From Barthelona sp. PCE (Eukaryota > Metamonada: BaSk clade), in assembly GCA_040285745.1 (NCBI GenBank), contig JAUFOR010000006.1:310001-374000 (forward strand): a DNA stretch of 64,000 nucleotides, given 5' to 3'. Position numbers and translations under genes: made by a program. Under the pieces are notes generated by a model. That model was not told where the DNA came from. It worked only from the letters and a program-made list of their open reading frames with translations, and ran no database searches. This document shows positions 44,510-56,500 of the stretch, in pieces (position 1 is the first letter of the stretch; the number at the start of each line of letters is the position of its first letter).

Positions 44510-47500
44510 TTACTCAAAACACTGACATAAGAGAGCCACACCTCTCTGAATCCAGTGACTTTGTGGATGTTTGGATGGTAGATCCAATGGAAGAATGAAA
44601 TTAGTTGATCGACCAGTTGTACTAAGAACACCTGATCTAGTTGGCGTCTTATACACTGGACATTGATACACATTGCTGTTTGTTTGAGAATCCTCCGTCT
44701 TAAGAGGTTGTAACCAAATAACATTCATTGGGCTGACTAGATTGCGCACACTTGTCTCCGTGATAACCTTTGCGCGTGAATTCCACTGAGCACCTTCAAG
44801 CATTAGTCCATCAACATGGACACCTGTTTTCGGTGCCTCGTGAAGCGCTGCAGGGTCTGTTACTTCGAGAACGTGTGTCTTAAAAACAAGACTGTCGATG
44901 GGAATCAATGTTTGACGAGCATGACGCTGTAGGACAGCTGTCAGGAAACCTTGTGGGAAGAAGAAAGCGGGCAGATGATACGACACGGGGTCAGATTTGC
45001 ACCAACTGCGGAAGAATGCAACTCTGCGAACGAGGTCAGCAAACCAGTTCGCCAGTGACATCACACTCGGATACGCATTATTGCACCATAGATTTGGTAC
45101 TCTATTAAGTAACAGCGAGTTGTACGATTGCTCGAGTCCTTCACTCATTACAACGAGACCTTTAATACCACGCTTCAAATTCTTGAGGTCATTCTCGATC
45201 ACAACCAACAACTTATTGAAACGGGCGCATTCCTGTTGAAGAACTGTGTTCATCGCCTCGGTTGTGCGCTTGTAGTCTGGTACGTTAAGTGTAGCAGGGA
45301 GTTGGCTCAAGAACTCATCAGATGCACGCATCACTAACTCGTCTGGCGAGAGAGCGCTACTTGACTTCATACGTGGCTGCAAATCAAGGACATTGTTGAG
45401 TAACTCCATTGTCTGTGCACGTTGGAATGAAAGGTTGGCGTTATTGTGTAAACCGTAAATTTCAGGCACTTCAGTAACTTGAGAAGCTTGTACAAAATCG
45501 ATAAACCCATGTAGGCTGTCCGCTTGCGGGATAGAAAAGCGGCTGTCTGGGGTTAACGCAAAACCTGCCTTCGTGGCACCAGGTTCGATGAAACGCTGAA
45601 GGAGAGTATCCAAACAGCGCTGGTCAATAGAGTCAGTAACACGACCACCGTAATTGATGATGGATGACATGTAGTGTAACTGCTTCCACGGCAGTTCTTG
45701 ACCGTCTGTGAAAGCCTTTGTTACTGTGTTATGCAGCATAGAGACACTGATGTGGAAGTCCGAAAACGTCCACTCATAAGGAATGTTCCATCCCAGCGGA
45801 CCAAAGCGTTTACGCTCCAGAATCGATGAGTGGAAGAAGCAAAGGGAATACAACAGGCGAAGGAATTCCACCGGGGCATCCTCGCACAATGACTCGTCAA
45901 CTTCGCTCAATAATCCGCGGAGGTTGGCCTTAAGACCAGCAGGGGGTTCGTTTGTTAGCTTGACACCCTGCTGAAGAACAGGAACGGGGAACGCCTCTGA
46001 TGGCATGGAAGTCAAAAACAGTCTGAACTCAGGATGGATAGCAGCTGTATCACTGTATAACGCATCCAGTTTTCTTTCAAGAGCCGGCATCCATGATGTG
46101 CAAAGATGACAGTTCTGAAGGAAGACCCAATCTCCGCTGAGAATTGCATCATCAATGAGTGCTTCAGCGATTGGACCCTGACCCTGACCGAGAGAAAGGA
46201 TGCGGAGGCGTGAATCCATTTGTTTATCACGTGCAAACTTCATGAGACGATCGCTGGGATCGGCACCGGCTGAAAGGATGAAGATGATGGGGGTAGATGA
46301 AGTGGAATCGTCAAATGAGACACCCAAATCGAAAGAAGGCATCTCAATGAAGCGTTTACCCAAAACATCCTTGACAAACTCCGACACAAGGAGCGATACC
46401 TTCTCCTTCCGAGTTATTGAAAGAAGCATGAGCATCTGCCACGATGAAAGTGTGTTACTCGAATAGTTCGAAGGCATGTGAGGCATACCAGCACGGACAG
46501 ACTCAAAGAATGCTGTCCACTCATGCTTGTTTGTTTCCAGATCGCTGATAATGGACGCGAATCCAGGGAACTTTGACAAACCCATGAAATTTGTATACTG
46601 CTGATCAGACATCCAATTAAATCGGGAGACGTGCTTATCTGTTGTGTTACCCCTAAGGAAGAAGTTCCACTCAATTTCAGTTATCTTTCCAACATCACGT
46701 TGTAACTGTACTGCTAAAAGGTAAGAGAAAAGAACCTTGTCTTTGACAAACAGACCACGCGATACATTTTGGAAAACAGCATACGTGACCTCGTCTCTCA
46801 GCAGCTTAACACGCTCAGCAACAGAGATGTCACCAGTCTTGGTCTTCTCGATAACTAGGTTGAAGAGTGACACGAAGAAATTCAATGACCACTGATACAT
46901 AGGATCGACATTGCTCATATCGCTCACAACAAAATAGATTATAGAGCCTCTGTTTGCGAGATCGCGATATTCATTACGGATCTTATCAATGTTCTTTGCT
47001 GTTTCCTCACTCTCGTGAAGTGATTTTGTGACGCTCACGCTCGTCTTCTTTGCGGAATCCAGTGTCTGGATAAGCACCTCGTCATCAAGCAGGTTACCAC
47101 TGGCACTGCTCAGAAGACCAAGAATATCGTCTTCTACCTTCTGCAACGCCTTCTGGCTGTCAGCAATCTGAACAACCAGTTGGTCCTTCTGTTGCTCCAA
47201 ATCCGGGCGTTCAACACGAATTGCTGAACTGAGCAACTGATCGCTCAGACCCTTCTGGGTAACAGTGAAGTTTATCAGTGTAACACGAATCTGAATTTCG
47301 GGTACATAGTGAGGGTTGCCCAGCTTAGTGGTCATAAAGAAGCGGAAGTCCTCGTTCCAGTCAACGTCCTTGTCTCCAAGTCTCAGTATCTTTCGACTGC
47401 CCACCTCTCGGATGCGCTTGAGCAAAATTGGTTCTAATGAGGGATCTAAAGTCTCTTCGATATCTTCAAGCAAGACCGGAATACCAATACGGATGGCGTT

Positions 47501-50500
47501 TTCAATGGTACGCAGCAGCTTGTCATCTGAAAGACGACACACACGGAGCGTATTCTCCTTCTCAAGGTTCTTCAGCCACTTGTTAGCCTGCGTCTGGGGA
47601 TCAATACAGAGAGGCCACTTAGAAGCGTTTGTGAGAATACACGCGTTATCGATTGATAGTGGATCGTCAGGCAGACTCATGGTGATCCAGTCCCTGACAC
47701 GCATCGGGTTTGCAATGGTTGCACTCAGAGAAAAGTCCTTAGTGTACACAACATCGAGCTCATCGAGCTTCTCCTTCCATTGACCGACAAGAACAGCACG
47801 GAAACTGCTGTTAAAAGGACCCAAATAAATAAGAGCACCTGCTGAGAGCAGTGAATCACCAATAAGCGTTGCAGTTCTGGCGGAAATGATCTTGTGATCC
47901 TCAGACCACCTCTTTTCCTCGTCAGCAAGACCGCTTGTAAGCTTCTCAGCACGCTGCAACTTGATTTTTGTATCTTCAATATCATCACTAATTGCGTTTT
48001 GCTTGTCAAGAGCTGCCTGGTAACTCGCTTTAAGGCGGGCAACAATGGTCTCTTTCTCATCCAACTCTGCTTGTTTGCCGTTGAGCTCTGCCTGCATCAC
48101 AGCCAAATTAGATTCGGCCTCCTTCAGCGCTTGACGTTTGGGACCGACAACTTCAACAACATCAGCGTACTTGGATACAGCGATAACCCACTGACAGAGA
48201 CAGTTGGCGGCTTCAGATACGCGCTGGATACGCTTGGGGTCGAATTCCTCAAGTGAGATATACTGACGCTTAACCTTGTTACGAATACGACGCGGAATTG
48301 AATCCTTATCGTAGTTCTGAAGATTCTTCAAGAAGTTAAGATCAGCTAGCTGGCGCTGAGCATTCTGCCATGTAGGCTCAACACCCATCAATACACAAAC
48401 TGCCTCCATAACAAGTTTAACATCTGCAGGAGGGCGCTTGAAGGTACGAACGACTGAAATTTGCTGTGAGTCCAAAGTCTCGAGTGCCTTGAGCGCGGCC
48501 TTGTAGATGGGCTCTGCTTCAGCGAGATCTGCTGCTGCATCGTCTCGAATTGCCTCGCACTCAATCGTTTTCTCTGTTACAATTTCCTTCTGCGCAGCGA
48601 CAACGTCACGAGCCTCGGTTGCAACAACCTCTTCCTTCTGGAGATCCACCAATTTGGCCTCGGTCTCAAATGCTGCCTTTTCCAGCTGCGGTTGAAGTTT
48701 AGTCAGAGTGATTTGCATCTCAGCAACCGTTGAGTTGGCCTGACGTAGTTTGTCCAGGCCTGATGCAAGGCGATCGATCTGAGAATGAAGAGCTGTGTGT
48801 TGTTCCGAAAGCGTCTTACGGAAAGTTTCAAGAAGATCGAGATATGAAGCAGGTGTCACGTAATTGTGTCTACGCAACTCATCAAGATATCGGGTTGACT
48901 CGTTAGTAACTGTCTCCTGGAGATGCACACACATCTCAACAACAGAGTTGAGTAACTTCTGGGGCACAAGTGCTTCCATCTCGAGTTGTGAATGTGCGAC
49001 ACTGTTAAGCGCCTCAGCAGGCCATTTGTCGAACCAATCAAGGGAACAGCAGTTAACTAATGCAGGGAACTGACGTACACGGGAACGGAACGAAGAACCA
49101 ACAGGTGACATACACAATACGATGTGCAATCCTTCACGCACGCGGTGAACAAACTCAGAAAGACAGTTCTCCACAGACTCTGGGATACCATGTTCCTTGA
49201 GGTAAGGAGCGATGGAATTTTGGATTCGTGAAATCTCATCGTTAGCCCAGAGATCTGGGATCTCTCCAGAATTCAGAATGTTGTTAATATCTTCAAGGAA
49301 TCCCTCATCAACAACCTGCGTGTCGTTCAGAATGAAGACACTTGGCTCGTTTTCAGCACCTACATTCATCAATACTTTCTTAACATCCTCACGGAACTCA
49401 AAAACGCCATAGTTATTAGTGATTTCGACAGAAAACACCGCTTGTCCGCAAATATGTGCAGCAAGACGGGTAGCAGTTTGACGACCAGAACCACCTACAC
49501 CAATAAGCAAAGCATTTCCACGTGGTGTGTTGAGGATACGAGAAATACGCAGAATATGACGAATAGCATCACGGAAGAAGACATATTTCACCTCCATAGA
49601 AGGATAAGTAATGTTAAAGTCTTCCAGGAAGCTATCCAAAACAGTAACCAATGCATCATATGAGTCTGACTCACGATACATGCGCGCTTCACTGTAACCT
49701 CCAACAAAATCACCAAACATTAGTGTGTCTGGGTCAGGGATCTGATCATGCTCAATGCCAAAGTGATCATGAACATGGGACATGATTGTCCTGTTAAAGG
49801 TAGCACGGTCTTCATCACAAGTGAGACGATCGTAGAACACGCGCTGTGTCTCATGAGCCCAAAGGCGAGAGACGCTATCGACAGACGAAACAACCATCGG
49901 AGATGATGAGCATACACCCTGCACAATCTTGGATAAATCTCGTAAGTTAAACGTATAGTGTGACTTGCTGGGGGTGGGTAGCAGCGTTGAGATAGCTACT
50001 CCGTACACAGAAAGGCTCGCATTAACGATACTGCTTATTGTGCCTTGCACTTCAGAGTTGAAGCGATCCAGAAGGCTTTCAAGGACTTTAGTGAAGATTA
50101 GCTTGATACTTGAATCAGTCATCTGAGGCATGTATATCTGCATCATCTTTGCAACCAAACGATCAGAGATTTCTGTTCTACCACCGCCCGGTGGACCCAT
50201 AGCTCCAACAATGTGAGTGTCAACAACCTCCTTGAAGAAGAACTCTTTACGGTCATAAAAACCGCCTTGGTCAATGATTTGCCTAATGAGCTCAAGCGGA
50301 GGCTGAGCACCATACTCTTCCTTCGCTGGCATGTTCATATCATCAACAAACAAAACGCGACCCTTGCCTGGCGGTGCGCCAAGAACAGTCTTACGCTTTC
50401 GAGACCACTTGGATTCGATCAGAGTCTGCAGCTGGTAAGATGAGGTACGCGCAGAGAGGTTCGACACAGTCGTGAGCATCGTCTCTTCTTCATCCATCTT

Positions 50501-53500
50501 GTTTGAGAACTGGTTGACAGTGACAGTCTTTCCGGTACCACTCTCACCAACAAACAGAATGTGGCTTCCTGCTCGGAACGCCAATTCAATGAGATGAGAG
50601 TAACGAGACGAGTCTAGCGTAGGCACAACAATCTGGTTAAAGGATGCATCCTCGATTGGTTTGAATTTGGGAACAGCAACCTCCCAGTTAACAAACACCA
50701 GCTGCTTGAAGTCAATAAATGTATCGAAAATCGAGTCAATGACTGGCAGCTCAACAATAGAGGATGCCTTGTGTACAATGTACATCTGCTTGAAGTACTT
50801 ATCAAATTTGACACGGCTTTCCTGATCAATGGAACCACCGAATGACCAGTAGAATGAGTAGATAAAGATGAGCAAATAGAACCTGTCAAACTCGTCAGGA
50901 GTCAAATTCAACTGTTCCGAATCTTTCTTGTTCTGCTTCTGCTCCTTTAGTCGGGCGAGAATCTCAGAATCACCGCCTTCTTCAACAATCTCCTGCTCCT
51001 TCTCAGGGAAGTAAGGTGTCATTAGCGCCTCCATAAGGGAAAGGCATGTCTCAACACGAGTTATAAGAAGTGTTTCAACTGCATAATTGCACTCATTCTT
51101 AACAAACTTATCGAAATCTTCAACGAAATCAACCAGGTACTTGAACAAACGTGTTCCTGACGTAGGAATCAGGCTGTCCATGCGTGCACGCCATGTTTCC
51201 GCGGGTGCTTGCCATCCGAGGTCGCTATGACCTAAATAAACCATACCACAACGTGATACCGTAGCTGGTGACGCTTCTGATAGATCACGTACCTCAAACA
51301 CAGCGTTAACTGTGTCAGGGAGTTTGATACGTTGGCCATTGGCAAGACACAACATCTTGTTATCATCAAGAACAGTATTCATATTCTCGATCCAAAGAGC
51401 GTCGACAGGACCGTCGAATACAATAAACTTTTTGCGATCACTGTTCTGAGCAGCATCAACAACGTTATTAGCGAGAATACCGACGAGACCGTCAGTCCAC
51501 TCGTAGGAAATGGGGTTGGAGAAACCAAACAATTCGTACATTGTGAGGGACTTGGGATTGAGCTTGTAGCAGTCAACAGGACGATAGTGATGACAGCCAG
51601 GACCCTCAGTGATTCCCTTCTCGTGAAGAAGAGTCAGAGCATTGGCCAGCCCATTAAGACACACCGTCTTGCCCGTTGCCGGAAGACCGACAAGCATCAG
51701 ACCGTGACGCACAATGTGTGTCTCGAACAGTTGCTGGATCTTACCCACAAAGGCAGGTATCAATTGGAAGCCATCGCGCGTGAGTACTTCCTCGATTGCT
51801 TCGCGAAGAACACCGTAATCAACTGACGGAATCTCAACACCAGGGAAAAGATCTGAAATAATATTCAAAAACAGAGGTACATCGTTTGCAATGAATTTAG
51901 GAAGGTTTGAATCACGAAGCGCACGGATAAGCACAATATCCTCAGGGAGCTCAGCGTAGTCACGCTTGAGGGAACCTGCGGCAACAAGAACTGCCTTGAT
52001 AGCACGCATACCGTAATCGTAATGCTTCTGCTGGGACAGTTGCTCTGAAGCGAGCTTATAAAGCATAACCATCTTCTTGGCGAGCACCTTTGCGCCAGCA
52101 AATCCTTGTGAATAAAGAATGATCTCAGCAATCAGAGAATAATCCGGAACCATCATAGAAATGGGACGGAAACAAGCCTTTAGGTTATCAGGAAGCTCAG
52201 TACGACCGGCGTAACCTGGGTTCATTGTAATAAACACACCAAAGTTTCCATTGATCGAGAGCGGCTTACCTTCAAACATAAAGGACTCTACCTTTGAACG
52301 CAGGGCATTCTGGATTGTGAGGAGTTGTTGTGCAATGACAGATAGTACTTCAATTTCGATACGGTTAAACTCATCGAAACAAGAAAACGCACCGACCGAA
52401 CACAGACCGCGAAGGAATTTAGCAACGAATTGCGCCGAGATGTTGTCTGACGCGTTGAAAACAATCGCAGGAACCGCAAGACTCTTTGCGAGATCCTTAA
52501 CCGTTTCTGTCTTTCCTGTACCGGCAGGGCCCTGTGGGTTACCACCAAGGGAGTAGTGCATTGCGCTTGTGAGCGTAATGTAACACCGATCAGTAAGCGG
52601 AGTGATAACTAGACGACCAGCATTGCCCAAATACTCGTATGCACTTGTAAATTCGGCATCTGTTTGGCGCACCTTCAAGTTATCATCCTCCCAATAGAAA
52701 CGAAGCTGCTTCAACCAATCGAAATCGTTAATGGATGAGATTCCGTCGGTACGCAATTGGTTCAGCACCTCAAGCGAGTGCACATCAATAATTGTAAGGG
52801 TGGATAACAAAGAACGGTGCAACTTTGGCAAGTTTCCACGGACAAGCTCAACAAGTTCCAAAAGACGCTTGTGCCACATGTCATGGATTCTATTGGTGGC
52901 ATTGCGATCACCTTCAGCGACCTGCTTCAGTGCAGTCTCAACATCGAGAGTCCAGTTAAGGAGATCTGATGTGAGGATCGTCTGACTTGGATGAGAGAAC
53001 AACCAAGTGGAGCGCTTTGTACGAGATGAATCGATAAATGCATTGTACTGTGCCTGATGCAACGTCTTCTTCATAGCATTCTCGACGTCTCCCAACCAGA
53101 ACTCAACCTGTTCAGTAGCCACAACCTGTTTGGTGAGGGATACAACCTCACCCTCAGGCGACTGTAGCCCAAGCACCTTGTTGCCCTCGAACTGCAACTT
53201 TTTGATACCGTCGAAGCACTTAATCATATGCTCCTGAACCGCATGAGGATTCTTAGTCTGCGACAAGATCTGCAGTAACTGATCGTTCGACAAGAAATAG
53301 AAACGGGGGAACTGCTGACGCTTGGTCTCAAGATATTCCTCAAGGGATTTCTGAATCTCTTCAAGCGCAATATTTGCGTTCAAGAATTTTTCCAACAATT
53401 CAACGTCATCAATAACAGTGATGGCATGAGGATCCTTATCAAGATTGCGTGTGAAAGAAACCCACTGCAAATCAACGACAGAGAACTTCTCATATTCATC

Positions 53501-56500
53501 GGGAAGCTGCTTCTTGATATCCTCTTGCTTTAGAATGACCTCAAGGTACATCCAAAACCGCTGACACTTGAGAACCTCATCAAGCGTAAGCGAAAAGTGC
53601 TTGAGTTTTTTCTCCCATGTTTGAATCTCAGCTTCCAATTCAGGGCACGCATTGAGGAATCGTGAATTAAGTAATGATGAAAGGGTGATCAGGTTATCCT
53701 CCAACAGGTCACTGACTTCATCAATCTCACTAAGCACGTATCCCTCGTGATGTAGTTTAACAACGAATTTAGTGGAGCGCCATCCCTCCTTAATCTTGTC
53801 AATCTGAAGTTCGAGCACGTACTCACCAAGAGCAGAGCTGGAGACCTCCAAGATCTCAGAACGTATGCCAAAGACGCCCCAGAACTCCATCTGGTCCAGA
53901 GTAAAGTCCATCTGAACGTCACGGCCAAGCAAACTGAAGATCTTCTTCCAGTGCCTCTCCTTGAGCGCAGGGTTCTGCAGCTCCTTGATCAACACCAAAT
54001 TCTTCTTCCACTGATCAACACGGGTCAGTAAATGGTTCAACACCTTGTCCTGCCCACTGACCTTTGAGCGAAGGGAAATGAGTGTTTTGAACAAACGTGT
54101 GATGGTCTCGTTCATCGTCTCATGAGACGTACCTGTCAGGAACACATCGCTCGTCCACTTGTTATGGTTCTCGTTGATTCCATCATACAGGGTCCACAAT
54201 TCCAGGTTGACATCGTATTGCTTCTTGAGCTGTTCGAACTCGTGTGTGGTAGAGTGCGAAGTCTTGAGCAAGTCCTCACTGTTGTGGTAAGTGCTAATTT
54301 GACCTTGGAACGCTTTGATCTTCTCATCAACGTTTGAAAGCTTCATCAAGCAGTGCTTTGCATCGTTCGAAGGGTCAAGGAATGTCAAAAACTCGTTTCC
54401 AGTCAGGAATCCAAGGATATCCTGCTTGAAATCTGCAATCTCGGTGTTGTGAGCGCTAATGAATGAATCGCGGTTGACAGAAATGTATTCCTTCGCGCTA
54501 TCATACAGAGCATGTGCATTGGCGTGCAGGTTGCTGACTTCACTGTGCTTGTTAATATCAGTGATGGTCAGTCTAACCTTCAGCACGTCCTTGAGATACT
54601 CATATAACTTAGAGATCTCGTTGAAGCTAAACTTGAGCGAATCCCAGTTATCCTCAAAGTCATAAACATCCCTAAGGTAGTCTAAGAAACCGGGTAAGTC
54701 CTTGATTCTGTTTTCTGGGGTCTTTAAAAGCGAGTTGTGATGTCGAAGTCTTGACTCAAGCGTAACACACCATGTCTTCAGGTTCTCGTGCATTATGATT
54801 TTGGTTAGTTCAATGTACTTCTTAGGAATGGGCATCAGCTCCTTAAGGAAGCTCTTGACATCCACCTCAATAATTCCAGTTAGAATATTCCTGATGGAAA
54901 TCGTCTCGAGTTCGTTGAGCCAGTTAGTGAATTTGTCAAGGCACGTGATGAACTCTTCGAACGTCCATTGCTTCGTCCTATAGTTCTCTTCGTCAAAATC
55001 TCTGTCCCACTGCTGGATCTCAATGAACGATCGGTACTCCTGAATGGAATCCAACGTCTTGGAGAACGAGTCCTTAATCACCTTAGAGATTGTATCCTTG
55101 ACGTTCTGGTACTCTTTAGAATCCAAAAGAATGGATAATGGGGAACAGTTCTGTGGGCTCGAGTTGACAAACAGTCCACGGATAGACGCCTGCTGATAAA
55201 GTCTTGGCAGCTCTGAAGTGAATGTCTCGACCTCAGAGAAAAGACGGTTGAACAAATGAAGTAAAGTTTCCTCACTGGGCTGGAACTTGAACCCGTCATT
55301 AACCACAACTGTAACGAGGAAGATGGGATTGATCACATCTGTCAGGAACATAAGGTTCTCTGCAACGTCCGCAACAAGTCTGTGAATGTATACCAGGTCA
55401 AGAAGACAAATAAAGTCGGGAAGTTTTGCCTGATCCCTTCGTGCATCCTTGACAGCCTGCCTAATCGTTTTATACCACTGTTTCAGCTCAAGAATTGATT
55501 TAGAAGATCCCTCCTGCTCACTAATGAGTAAGTTACGGCTCAGACGGTACTGAATTGAATTGCTAAGATTAGTGATGAGCGAACATAAATTCTCCACGAG
55601 CATCGTTACTTGTTCATTAAGGTTGCGCTTGATGGACAAATTTTCGTTCAAAAAGTCATCAGCAACACGAAATAGTCTCTCTTCGTGAGCCTTGGCCTGC
55701 GTCTGGTTGTGTAATGTTGCAGCAGCAGCTGTAGCCTGTCGAAAAACAAAGAAAAAACTGTTCCCATCAATCTGCTGAATCAACTTGTTGGCCTGCAGAT
55801 AAGCATTGAGGTAATCCTCTCTGGCTAGGAAAGAGTTCTCCTTGAATGAATCAATCATATTGTTGAACTTAAGCTTTCGCAACCACAATTTGAGGAACTT
55901 GAGCGTTTTAAACTGCCTGAAATACTTAAAGATCTTCAGGTTGCGTAGGAGATGGTACAAGTTACGCTCCCTGATAAAGTCTTCCATGTTGATGTAATCC
56001 CCGTTCTTGAAGAAAATGCTGTCCGCCGAAATAACGGCATCTGCCTCTGACTCGTTGAGCGTGAATTCTAAATCATAATAGCTACCATCTTCTACACGAC
56101 GCAGATACAAATACCTGAAAGGCTCGTCATTACCGGTTCGCAAGAAGTACAATAGCACATCATCAACCGTACGAAGATCCTTAAGCTTTCGTTGGAAAAG
56201 TCTAATACGTTCTGCGTGTTGTTTAGACACGAGAGCTTCGAACTTGTGCTGGGGGAAGTCCATTTCACCCTTGCCTCTGTTGATTGCAGTCTGTGGGTTG
56301 ATAGTGCGCAGATGTTCAAGACGAGACACAGTTATGCGCTGAATATCTCTTCTAGTCTGTGTCAAAGAATCGATTCTTTTGGTTGGTTGCTTGAAAAACG
56401 CAAAATAACGGTTTAAACGCAAAGAGGTTAAACTTGGTGATTTCTTAATTAATGTCATTGCGTTTTTGCTCAAATTATACAGCTCTTTATCATTTCTAAA

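Noticed and set aside
44398-44724. 108-codon minus-strand frame at the dynein 3' end
   Set aside because: It overlaps the conserved dynein C-terminus in another frame, and no independent motif is visible.
47316-47783. 155-codon plus-strand frame inside the dynein gene
   Set aside because: Antisense shadow of a conserved AAA-domain region, with Ser/Arg-rich low-quality composition.
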